Origin: a virus | Strand: one strand, 5' to 3' | IMG/VR virus record: IMGVR_UViG_3300030838_000001 | Coordinates: 210,026 to 274,025 of that record | Length of the DNA stretch: 64,000 nt | In this document: one piece after another, positions 27,968-34,605 of the stretch | Layout of the letters: every line of letters begins with the position of its first letter | Numbering within the stretch: position 1 is the stretch's first letter | Program-made: the position numbers and the translations under genes | The notes under the pieces: model-generated | The model's database searches: none | The model's input: the letters and a program-made list of their open reading frames with translations, nothing else | What the model was told of the DNA's origin: nothing

Positions 27968-28039
27968 TGTCAAGTAGTTTAATTGAGAAAACTCCCTGCG
28001 TTGGGCGGGGCGATTTGGGTTTGAATCCCGATTTGACAG
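27968..28039 (+). tRNA. tRNA, possibly Gln (TTG), with G at position 33
   Basis: Acceptor TGTCAAG/TTTGACA, D-arm GTTT/AAAC, anticodon arm CCCTG/CGGGG with loop CGTTGGG, T-loop TTTGAAT. Third in a row whose positions 34-36 read TTG. Confidence 0.75.
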
Positions 28040-28040
28040 C

Positions 28041-28114
28041 AAAGATAAAAAATGATTTCAGCAAATATTATCATCAAACTTTTAATTTGAAACAGATATA
28101 TCATTTTGTTCTTT
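28041..28114 (+). ncRNA. Spacer RNA element E3 with Lys anticodon-arm mimic
   Basis: Outer helix AAAGA/TCTTT, internal loop TAA/GT, inner helix AAAATGAT/ATCATTTT, then TTCAGCA, the same plan as around the permuted tRNAs. Inside is TCAAA-CTTTTAA-TTTGA, a 5-bp stem with the exact tRNA-Lys(TTT) loop. Ends 2 nt before tRNA-Tyr. Confidence 0.6.
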
Positions 28115-28116
28115 TT

Positions 28117-28195
28117 GGGTCTATGGCAGAGCGGTCGATTGCGACAGACTGTAAATCTGTTATTCCACACCGTGGTTCGAATCCACGTGGGCCCA
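28117..28195 (+). tRNA. tRNA-Tyr (GTA)
   Basis: Acceptor GGGTCTA/TGGGCCC, anticodon arm ACAGA/TCTGT with loop CTGTAAA, extended variable arm, T-loop TTCGAAT. Confidence 0.9.
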
Positions 28196-28255
28196 CTGGC
28201 GAGTATGTTGTTTTATGATTTTCAGGAAAAGGCGTTAGAGAAAAAAATCAAATTT

Positions 28256-28337
28256 GGGGTATCGCCAAAGTAGGAGAGTTGGGACGGTCTGTAACACCGT
28301 TGCGAAAGCTGAGTAGGTTCGATTCCTACATGCCTCA
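28256..28337 (+). tRNA. tRNA-Tyr (GTA), second copy
   Basis: Acceptor GGGGTAT/ATGCCTC, D-stem CCA/TGG, anticodon arm ACGGT/ACCGT with loop CTGTAAC, variable arm TGCGAAAGC, T-loop TTCGATT. Confidence 0.9.
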
Positions 28338-28400
28338 CTGAGCAGTTGTGGTCTGCTTGCAATTAAATTCCACCGTTTGATTCACGTAACGAATCACTAT

Positions 28401-28473
28401 GCTTCCGTAGCTCAATTGGTGGAGCATCTCATTTGTAACGAGAAGGTCGCAGGTTCGAAGCCTGTCGGGAGCT
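28401..28473 (+). tRNA. tRNA-Thr (TGT)
   Basis: Acceptor GCTTCCG/CGGGAGC, D-arm GCTC/GAGC, anticodon loop TTTGTAA, T-loop TTCGAAG. Confidence 0.95.
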
Positions 28474-28624
28474 CAATAAGCAGGATATCGTAAGAAACGT
28501 CCACATAGGTTAATTACCTGTTGAAGAAAGGATAAAGACAGGGGCTCCTTTTAAGTCCTGCTGACGTTATTAAAAATCGTTGCACGTAGCGAACCAACCT
28601 AGTTATACGATTCTAGGTAAAATT

Positions 28625-28697
28625 GCCGATGTAGCTCAGTAGGTAGAGTACCTGTTTTGTAAACAGATTGTCGCAGGTTCGATTCCTGTCATCGGCT
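28625..28697 (+). tRNA. tRNA-Thr (TGT), further copy
   Basis: Acceptor GCCGATG/CATCGGC, D-arm GCTC/GAGT, anticodon loop TTTGTAA, T-loop TTCGATT. Confidence 0.95.
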
Positions 28698-28718
28698 CAA
28701 ACATAAAAAAAAATTGAT

Positions 28719-28880
28719 ATGAAAGGACTTAAATTTATTCCACTAGTAGAAGTAAGTGAGGAAACCAAGGCTAAATTGGACCTTATGATGAAGAAAAGAG
28801 ATGAGCGAATTCAATCAATGATTGATGATTATCGAAATGGTAGATTTGCAGAAGAAATGAAAAACCTGCCAAAAAATTAG
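28719..28880 (+). CDS. Small charged protein, 53 aa
   Basis: Starts MKGLKFIPLVEVSEETKAKL; a Leu/Met/Lys-rich helix (DLMMKKRDERIQSMIDDYRN) dominates. Lies 22 nt after tRNA-Thr. Its stop codon TAG is part of the next promoter's -33 element. Function unknown. Confidence 0.6.
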   Translation: MKGLKFIPLVEVSEETKAKLDLMMKKRDERIQSMIDDYRNGRFAEEMKNLPKN

Positions 28881-28908
28881 GTTATTAAAAAGTTTATTTG
28901 TACCTTTG
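28877..28908 (+). promoter_or_regulatory. Promoter for 28934
   Basis: -33 TTAG (28877-28880), 20 nt, -7 TACCTTTG (28901-28908). Excludes the in-frame TTG at 28898 as start. Confidence 0.75.
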
Positions 28909-28933
28909 TAAGGTAATAATTAAACCGAACAAA

Positions 28934-29230
28934 ATGACAAGAGAAGATTTTAGAATTGTACAAAAGTATTATGCAACTAGTAGCCTAGTTATGATTTTTT
29001 ATGGTAGTGTTATCATTGAAAGTGTTGAAATCTATAAGAATTATTCAACGTTTGAAGATGAAGCAGACAAAGCGGCTAGACTAGCTGAGATGGGTAAAGA
29101 AGGTGGTAAAAAAGCTAAGCCAAAACCAATCAAGATGAAGTCTAAAAAAGACGACCGTACCAAAGATGAAATTAGTGCTGAATGTGAGAGCAAAATCAAA
29201 AAATACATTGCGGCTAATAGCCAAAAATAA
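28934..29230 (+). CDS. Hypothetical protein with Lys/Pro-rich linker, 98 aa
   Basis: N-terminal half helical with a hydrophobic stretch (SLVMIFYGSVIIESV), then a highly basic linker (KKAKPKPIKMKSKKDDR) and a charged helix. Could bind nucleic acid. Followed by a tRNA-Gly gene. Confidence 0.6.
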   Translation: MTREDFRIVQKYYATSSLVMIFYGSVIIESVEIYKNYSTFEDEADKAARLAEMGKEGGKKAKPKPIKMKSKKDDRTKDEISAECESKIKKYIAANSQK

Positions 29231-29302
29231 AAAACCGCTGGCGAAAGCCGAAGTGGCGTAATGATATCAGTCACGAGATGGTAAGCGGTGCCATCTCAAA
29301 AT

Positions 29303-29375
29303 GCGAGTGTAGCTCAGTTGGCAGAGCACCTGATTACCAATTAGGTTGTCGTGGGTTCGAATCCCATCACTCGCT
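29303..29375 (+). tRNA. tRNA-Gly (ACC)
   Basis: Acceptor GCGAGTG/CACTCGC, D-arm GCTC/GAGC, anticodon arm CCTGA/TTAGG with loop TTACCAA, T-loop TTCGAAT. A34 is unusual for a bacterial-type Gly tRNA. Confidence 0.85.
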
Positions 29376-29413
29376 CTCTTGACTTTTTGGTACCATCTAG
29401 TATATTTATATAC

Positions 29414-30070
29414 ATGGGAAGAAAAGTAAAAAATATACATTACATTTATAAAATAACGTGTAATGTGACAGGAAGGTATTATGTAGGAATGCGTAGTACT
29501 TGTAAAGAAGATGATAATTACATGGGTTCAGGAAAAGTTCTCAGATATTCAATACGAAAGTATGGTGTTGAAAACCATACAAAAGAAATTCTGAGTTATC
29601 ATGAAACACGTGAGTTATTAGTTGAAGCTGAGATATTAGCTATTACTGCTGATATGATTACAGATAAGAACTGTATGAATATTAGATTAGGTGGTTCAGG
29701 TGGTTTCACAAGTGAAGAAGCGAAAAAAGGTAGACTAGCGACAGATAAGATTTTATTTGAAAAATTTGGTGATGATTTTAGAATAATAATAAACCAAAAT
29801 TATCATAATAATATGTCTGAAACTGAAAAAATTGCTTTTAGTAATAAAGTAAAAGTTGGTCAACAAAGTAATGGCTATAATAATATAACTTTCAAGAATA
29901 AAAGGCATTCAGATAAAACAAAACAATTAATGTCTAAACCAAAAAATATTGGTGAAACAAATTCACAATTCGGAACTTGTTGGATAACTAAGGAAGGCAT
30001 TAATAAGAAGATTAAGAAAGAAGACCTTGATACATTTATCACTGATGGATGGGTTCAAGGAAGAAAATAA
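29414..30070 (+). CDS. GIY-YIG homing endonuclease
   Basis: 218 aa. N-terminal catalytic domain with HYIYKITCNVTGRYYVGMRS (the 'GIY-YIG' strands as YIY and YVG) and later conserved Arg/Glu/Asn residues (NIRLGGSGG). C-terminal part Lys/Asn-rich with a likely DNA-binding NUMOD-like region (FKNKRHSDKTKQLMS). Start placed at 29414; an earlier in-frame start lies inside tRNA-Gly. Inserted between a tRNA-Gly and an interrupted tRNA. More AT-rich than neighbours. Confidence 0.85.
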   Translation: MGRKVKNIHYIYKITCNVTGRYYVGMRSTCKEDDNYMGSGKVLRYSIRKYGVENHTKEILSYHETRELLVEAEILAITADMITDKNCMNIRLGGSGGFTSEEAKKGRLATDKILFEKFGDDFRIIINQNYHNNMSETEKIAFSNKVKVGQQSNGYNNITFKNKRHSDKTKQLMSKPKNIGETNSQFGTCWITKEGINKKIKKEDLDTFITDGWVQGRK

Positions 30071-30075
30071 CATAA

Positions 30076-30196
30076 GGGGGTATTAAAATATTGGCAAACG
30101 GCATTCTGCAATTTAAAAAAGAATGATTACTGCAAAATTCAAAAAAACAATCTGTAACATTGAAATTAATACGTGGTTCGATTCCCGTTGCCCCCA
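30076..30196 (+). tRNA. Interrupted tRNA-Tyr-like gene (about 45-nt insertion)
   Basis: Acceptor GGGGGTA (30076-30082) pairs with TGCCCCC (30189-30195). Near the 3' end CAAT-CTGTAAC-ATTG is a Tyr(GTA) anticodon arm with the same loop as the tRNA at 28256. The T-arm loop is TTCGATT with a one-base bulge in the stem. Extra sequence lies between acceptor and anticodon arm and has near-repeats CTGCAATTT and CTGCAAAATT. Lies just after the GIY-YIG gene. Confidence 0.5.
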
Positions 30197-30211
30197 CAAA
30201 ACTTTTTTAAA

Positions 30212-30248
30212 AATAACTCATCATTTATTTGGTGGGTTATTTTTTTTT
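30212..30248 (+). terminator. Terminator with built-in promoter, copy 2
   Basis: Near-identical to 14095: stem AATAACTCATC / GGTGGGTTATT, loop ATTTATTT, eight T. Confidence 0.85.
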
Positions 30249-30259
30249 GCATACCTTTG
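30228..30259 (+). promoter_or_regulatory. Promoter embedded in terminator, copy 2
   Basis: -33 TTTG (30228-30231), 20 nt, -7 TACCTTTG (30252-30259). Confidence 0.75.
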
Positions 30260-30277
30260 TAATCTAAATATAAGACA

Positions 30278-30712
30278 ATTATCCCTAGTTTAAAATATAC
30301 AGCATTTCAAATTCTATCATATGTTAAAAGTAATACATTTGATACCAAAGAACGTTTATCTCAACACATTGAGTATTCACTAGAATCTATCAATGAACAT
30401 ACTAAGAGACCACAAAAAAAAGATTTTCTCTTAAACCAAGCGAGAGAAAGTGGTAGGACCCATTTTAAATTAATAGGTAAGGTCAACGATGGTGGTCTTC
30501 AATTGATGGAGTGGTGTGACGAAGCTTTCAACTTTGACGGTATGTGTTCGGATATTGAAATTATCAAAACACATAAAGATGGTGAATATATGAAGAGAAC
30601 ATATACTATTGATGAATTACCTGAAGTAATAGATAGAGCCTTGAGTTGGTTCAATTCAATGAGAGCAAGAGAAGATTTTTGGGATGAATATTTACACATT
30701 TTAGCTATATGA
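30278..30712 (+). CDS. Hypothetical protein with non-ATG start, about 144 aa
   Basis: The frame is open from 30263, just after a promoter, and reads as normal protein (LKYTAFQILSYVKSNTF) long before the first candidate TTG/ATG pair at 30503. No ATG, GTG or TTG lies near the promoter in frame. ATT at 30278 is the likeliest start, or the ATA codon nearby. Ends IlePheAlaIle-like with stop overlapping the next ATG. Function unknown. Confidence 0.5.
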   Translation: MIPSLKYTAFQILSYVKSNTFDTKERLSQHIEYSLESINEHTKRPQKKDFLLNQARESGRTHFKLIGKVNDGGLQLMEWCDEAFNFDGMCSDIEIIKTHKDGEYMKRTYTIDELPEVIDRALSWFNSMRAREDFWDEYLHILAI

Positions 30713-31023
30713 TAGAACCTACAAAATTAAATAAAGGAATATTTACGTTTTTCGTAAAGAATGGCTTAGACCATTCAGAAATGCATAGAATCTTAAAGTT
30801 TTATGCCAAGGAACATCTTGATAGAACCCTACCTACTAGAAGACACCTTAAATGGTATGCTAGTGTTAGCGAAAAAGCTGGTGCGGACTTCGAGAATTTC
30901 AAAAAATGTTTTAATAAACACAAGCGAAGAAACAGAAGAAGAGCACAAACTTACGATGAGTGGTTTGTTGAATCTAGCCTTGATGGAACTTTCGCTTATA
31001 ACGGCTCAGCAGATGATTTGTAG
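30709..31023 (+). CDS. Basic hypothetical protein, 104 aa
   Basis: Overlaps the upstream stop by 4 nt (ATGA). Arg/Lys-rich helices (KKCFNKHKRRNRRRAQTYDEW) then an acidic tail. Probably nucleic-acid binding; not identified. Confidence 0.65.
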   Translation: MIEPTKLNKGIFTFFVKNGLDHSEMHRILKFYAKEHLDRTLPTRRHLKWYASVSEKAGADFENFKKCFNKHKRRNRRRAQTYDEWFVESSLDGTFAYNGSADDL

Positions 31024-31615
31024 TGTAGAAGAAGAATTATTCAACGAAATAAAGGATAAGCGTAACGGCAAGGAATCCAATTACTTAGAGAATCTATTAC
31101 AAGAGATTTACGAAGCCGATTGCTACGACTTAAAGAAAGTTGAGAAGAAGTATCATTGTAGTATCGATAGAAGCATTGATAAAGTACATCAACTTCAATC
31201 AAACTTTTATTACACGATTACTTCACCATGGATTAATGCTGAATTGAACCTAGAAGTTGAAAGTGGAATTAATAACGGAACTCAAATGAATTCTTATTCA
31301 TTTGAAGGTGATGTAAGACCTGAAACCAAAACTGTTGAAGTCTTGAAGGATGTTATTTTGAATGTTGAGAAATATAAAACATTCGAAGCTGAACGACAAG
31401 GTTTTACACTAGAAAAAGGTCAGCGGTTATTGAATGAACATAAAGCTAATATTTTGAAGCTTCATAGTAACCAAAGCTACGACAATTATGTTACTGGCGG
31501 TGGAACAAATGTTACTGATAAACACTACGCTAACGAAGTTGAAAAACTAAGGAACTTAGGTCTTTATTGGGAATATGTCTATGAAGAAATCGAAATTCCA
31601 ATTTATTACAAATAA
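31013..31615 (+). CDS. Hypothetical protein, 200 aa
   Basis: Start chosen at the ATG overlapping the upstream stop by 11 nt; a longer frame from 30803 would run through the previous gene. Charged, mixed alpha/beta. Not recognised. Confidence 0.65.
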   Translation: MICSVEEELFNEIKDKRNGKESNYLENLLQEIYEADCYDLKKVEKKYHCSIDRSIDKVHQLQSNFYYTITSPWINAELNLEVESGINNGTQMNSYSFEGDVRPETKTVEVLKDVILNVEKYKTFEAERQGFTLEKGQRLLNEHKANILKLHSNQSYDNYVTGGGTNVTDKHYANEVEKLRNLGLYWEYVYEEIEIPIYYK

Positions 31616-31616
31616 G

Positions 31617-31985
31617 ATGAAAGAAGAACATAAAGTTAAATTGGTAGATATGCTTGGTGAGGAAAAAGCCAATCTAATCTTCAAGCAAGTAGAAGACCAA
31701 GCAAAGTTAAATGAAATTCACGAAAAGGCTAAAAAAGATGAAGAAGCAAGAATGGTTAATGCCATGATTGATAAGGGTTATCTTATAAGTGGTGAATACT
31801 ATTCGGGCCACAGGTTCCGTGGGAAGCACGTAGCAATGTGGGATGGTCAAGATAATTGTTTTAGAACAATCAATTTCAAAATGGGAAGTTTTTTTGTTGA
31901 AAAGTTACCTTATTTTGGAGACGTTGCAGATACAAATCAAGATGGTTTTATACCATTTGATAGGATTGAAAAAAGAAAAATCTAG
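31617..31985 (+). CDS. Hypothetical protein, 122 aa
   Basis: Start at 31617, 1 nt after the upstream stop, preferred over 31575. Helical N-terminus (VDMLGEEKANLIFKQVEDQ), then an all-beta C-terminal half. Not identified. Confidence 0.6.
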   Translation: MKEEHKVKLVDMLGEEKANLIFKQVEDQAKLNEIHEKAKKDEEARMVNAMIDKGYLISGEYYSGHRFRGKHVAMWDGQDNCFRTINFKMGSFFVEKLPYFGDVADTNQDGFIPFDRIEKRKI

Positions 31986-31990
31986 AAATT

Positions 31991-32365
31991 ATGAAATATA
32001 CGTGGTTAGTTAAAAGAGTTAAAGCTGTTCAAGCCGTTAGAGATTATCTAGGTGTTGGTTATATTGAAGCAGTTTCAAAATACAATGAAATAATTGAGTT
32101 TTTAGATGGAACCAAAAATTTGGAGAACGAGCATAATCTACATAATTCATCATTGGGTAGTATTGCTTTTGGTTTACGATATCGAGGAATCATTTCGTTT
32201 GAAACACAAGATGATGTCGAGGATAAAAAAGAACAAGAAAGACAGACGATTATTTCTCATGAAAACAAAAAAGCTAAAGAATGGTTTGATAAACAAACTG
32301 AGTTTGACCAAGAAATGATTAATCGTTTAATTAGAATGAATCAAGTAGGCCCAGCAATGGGGTAA
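31991..32365 (+). CDS. L7/L12-like paralog 1
   Basis: 124 aa, first of three tandem related genes. Residues 8-33 (KRVKAVQAVRDYLGVGYIEAV) follow the ribosomal protein L7/L12 C-terminal pattern (V-x-x-V-R-x-x-x-G-x-G-L-x-E-A). C-terminal third is an acidic/charged helix ending WFDKQTEFDQEMINRLIRMN, a segment shared with the other two copies. Confidence 0.6.
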   Translation: MKYTWLVKRVKAVQAVRDYLGVGYIEAVSKYNEIIEFLDGTKNLENEHNLHNSSLGSIAFGLRYRGIISFETQDDVEDKKEQERQTIISHENKKAKEWFDKQTEFDQEMINRLIRMNQVGPAMG

Positions 32366-32382
32366 AAAGAAAAATAATTAGT

Positions 32383-32766
32383 ATGGGACCAAAAGTAGAT
32401 TTAAGAGATTTTAAATGGGTTTTAGAAAGAACAAAAGCAATTGTTGCTATTGGTAAAGAAGAAGGCATGGGTCTTACGGTTGCCAAAAACACCTATGAGA
32501 AGATAAATGCGATTGTTGCTGATGGAATTTATTCAGTAGATTCTAACACACCTTTTGAGGACAGAAATTATATTTGTTTTTTGGAAAGACTAAAATATAG
32601 GGGTGTTTTGTCATATACTGAATGGGACTATCATAGGGAAGAACAAGCAGAACGTTATCGACTTGAAGAAGAAACACATGCCAAGGCTGTTAAGTGGATG
32701 AAATCACTAAGCAAAGAGGAACAAGAAATGGTACAAACACTAATGAATGGAATGATTCTTAGATAA
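32383..32766 (+). CDS. L7/L12-like paralog 2
   Basis: 127 aa. KAIVAIGKEEGMGLTVAKNTYE aligns with the L7/L12-like helix pair of its neighbours, followed by FLERLKYRGVLSYTEW (compare GLRYRGIISFE in copy 1) and the shared C-terminal WMKSLSKEEQEMVQTLMN. Most diverged in the motif itself. Confidence 0.6.
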   Translation: MGPKVDLRDFKWVLERTKAIVAIGKEEGMGLTVAKNTYEKINAIVADGIYSVDSNTPFEDRNYICFLERLKYRGVLSYTEWDYHREEQAERYRLEEETHAKAVKWMKSLSKEEQEMVQTLMNGMILR

Positions 32767-32777
32767 AAACAAAAATT

Positions 32778-33161
32778 ATGGTAGCAATATTAATAACATA
32801 CAATAAATGGCTTACAGAGTCTAAGTTATTTGTAGTAAAAGAAGTGAAGATGTTCGCAGGAATTGGACTTAAAGAGGCCAAGGATTTTGTGGACGAAATT
32901 GATAATAACATCCGTTTGGGTAAAACTATTTCTATTGGAAAAGGGAGTGAAACACACGAAATACTAAAATTCTTAAAAGAGAAAGACTTACTTTCATTTG
33001 TGGAAGCTCATAAGACTGGGCTAAAGAAAGAAAATCATCGTGTGGTTGCTAAGCGTAGCAAGGAATATGATATAGCTAGGTCTTGGTTCGATTCTTTGCA
33101 CCCAAAGAAACAAGCTATGATTCAAACGCTAATAAACGAAGAAAATGGCATTTCAGGATAA
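32778..33161 (+). CDS. L7/L12-like paralog 3
   Basis: 127 aa and the closest to L7/L12: VVKEVKMFAGIGLKEAKDFV compares with the ribosomal IKVVRxxTGLGLKEAKxLV. The C-terminus WFDSLHPKKQAMIQTLIN matches the other two. In ribosomes this surface recruits translation GTPases, so mimicry is conceivable but untested. Overlaps the RNA ligase gene by 17 nt. Confidence 0.7.
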   Translation: MVAILITYNKWLTESKLFVVKEVKMFAGIGLKEAKDFVDEIDNNIRLGKTISIGKGSETHEILKFLKEKDLLSFVEAHKTGLKKENHRVVAKRSKEYDIARSWFDSLHPKKQAMIQTLINEENGISG

Positions 33162-33843
33162 ATACGGAAGAACCCTACATTTTGATTTTAGTCCTGGAAC
33201 TACATCGGATGATAGAATAAATACAGAATGGAGAGAGCAGGTACAGAAGTTTCCTAAGCTGATTCATACTGAGAAACTAGACGGAGAAAACTCTTGTCTA
33301 TCTCAATATGGTGTCTTTGCTAGGTCACATGCGGCACCTACACTACATCCATGGGCTAACCACTTGAAAGAGAAGCAATCAGTAATTCAACATGACCTAA
33401 AAAGCATGGATTTTGAAATATTTGGTGAAAACCTATATGCTTTACACTCAATCATTTACCCTGAACTTACAGCACATTTCTATGTGTTTGGAATTAGGGT
33501 CCTTGATAAGTGGCTTTCATGGGAAGAAACCAAGCAATGGGCTGGATTCTTTGATTTTCAAGTGGTTCCCGAATTGGGAATTCAAGATACAACTGAACCT
33601 GAACTAATAAAATCAAGGGTACTAGAATTAGGTAGTCAGCCAAGCGTATTTGGTTCACAACAAAATAATACTGACCCGCTTATTGATTGTACACGTGAAG
33701 GTATTGTAAGTAGGAATATAGACGAATACACAGTTGAAGGTTTCAAAGAGAATATCTTCAAATATGTGAGAAAAGACCACGTTCAAACGGACGTTCATTG
33801 GAGTAAAACAATAACAAGAGCAAGACTAATACACGAATACTAA
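33145..33843 (+). CDS. RNA ligase
   Basis: 232 aa, a compact nucleotidyltransferase. Motif I is EKLDGEN (Lys-45 region) with the adenylated lysine, motif Ia FARSHA, motif III FEIFGENLYA, motif IV REGIVSR, motif V FKYVRKDH. Belongs to the RNA_ligase superfamily that joins 3'-OH and 5'-phosphate RNA ends, as T4 Rnl2 and tRNA repair ligases do. With HD-Pnk (35830) and the 2H enzyme (37673) it makes a complete end-healing and sealing set. Length suggests no separate C-terminal domain. Confidence 0.85.
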   Translation: MAFQDKYGRTLHFDFSPGTTSDDRINTEWREQVQKFPKLIHTEKLDGENSCLSQYGVFARSHAAPTLHPWANHLKEKQSVIQHDLKSMDFEIFGENLYALHSIIYPELTAHFYVFGIRVLDKWLSWEETKQWAGFFDFQVVPELGIQDTTEPELIKSRVLELGSQPSVFGSQQNNTDPLIDCTREGIVSRNIDEYTVEGFKENIFKYVRKDHVQTDVHWSKTITRARLIHEY

Positions 33844-34028
33844 TGTTAGAAATATTTTTAACCATTTATATGGTATTGATTTGTGGAATACTTTTAAATA
33901 TCTTAGCTGGAACAGCATTTGATAGTTATTATGATAGAAGCAAAAAAGGTTTTTTATTAGGATGTTCATTGCTAATAATAAGTTGGTTTATACATGGATT
34001 ATTAATTCTATGGGGACATGGGAATTAG
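33843..34028 (+). CDS. Small two-span membrane protein, 61 aa
   Basis: Two hydrophobic helices (IFLTIYMVLICGILLNILA and FLLGCSLLIISWFIHGLLIL) joined by a charged turn. Starts on the last base of the RNA ligase stop. Function unknown. Confidence 0.6.
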   Translation: MLEIFLTIYMVLICGILLNILAGTAFDSYYDRSKKGFLLGCSLLIISWFIHGLLILWGHGN

Positions 34029-34251
34029 AAATCTAATTGGAGCGATTGCCTCAGCCCATCAACGAAATAAGACCAAACCAAGAGGTAAAGAGGAAAAAGA
34101 GGTTTTAGAGCCTGACCATACTGGTTTTGTCCCTTATACAAAAGGATGGAAAGAGAAGCACTTAGAATGGGCCAATGCTGGCTTATGTGGTGAGTGTGGT
34201 GAACCATCGGGTGATGAATTAGGTATTTGTAATGAATGCCGTTGGAGTTAA
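34018..34251 (+). CDS. Small zinc-ribbon protein, 77 aa
   Basis: C-terminal CGECGEPSGDELGICNEC carries two CxxC pairs spaced for one zinc ion. N-terminus basic. Overlaps the upstream gene by 11 nt. Confidence 0.65.
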   Translation: MGIRNLIGAIASAHQRNKTKPRGKEEKEVLEPDHTGFVPYTKGWKEKHLEWANAGLCGECGEPSGDELGICNECRWS

Positions 34252-34254
34252 ATC

Positions 34255-34581
34255 ATGGGAAAGAAAGAAATTCGTAGAGACTTCAGAAATGACGTTTTTA
34301 CAAGAGATAAAAATACCTGTAAAGTATGTGGTGAAGTCCGAGAGTTAAGTCTTTTGGATGCTCACCACATTACTGATAGAGGGGAGATGCCTAATGGTGG
34401 TTACGTCAAAGAAAATGGTATTACCGTTTGTAAGGAAGACTGCCATTTGAAGGTTGAATGGTTCCATATCACTGAAGGTAAAGAATGGGAAGAAGGACTT
34501 CACCCTGACGACTTGTATAAGATGATTGGTTCATCTAAGGAGTTGGCTATTCAAAAAAGTGAGAGATTGCTTGCGAGATAA
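34255..34581 (+). CDS. HNH endonuclease-like protein
   Basis: 108 aa. RRDFRNDVFTRDKNTCKVCG, then LDAHHITDRG with the catalytic His pair and TVCKEDCHLKVE as second zinc side. Free-standing HNH. Confidence 0.8.
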   Translation: MGKKEIRRDFRNDVFTRDKNTCKVCGEVRELSLLDAHHITDRGEMPNGGYVKENGITVCKEDCHLKVEWFHITEGKEWEEGLHPDDLYKMIGSSKELAIQKSERLLAR

Positions 34582-34601
34582 CTTAATAATTTGTACCTTT
34601 G
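34571..34601 (+). promoter_or_regulatory. Promoter for 34606, probably leaderless
   Basis: -33 TTG (34571-34573), 20 nt, -7 TACCTTTG (34594-34601); the ATG begins 5 nt later, about where transcription should start. Confidence 0.75.
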
Positions 34602-34605
34602 TAAT

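Noticed and set aside
5763-30196. Group II or self-splicing introns inside the interrupted tRNAs
   Set aside because: Insertions are 12-145 nt, too small for self-splicing introns, and no domain V or catalytic core is visible.
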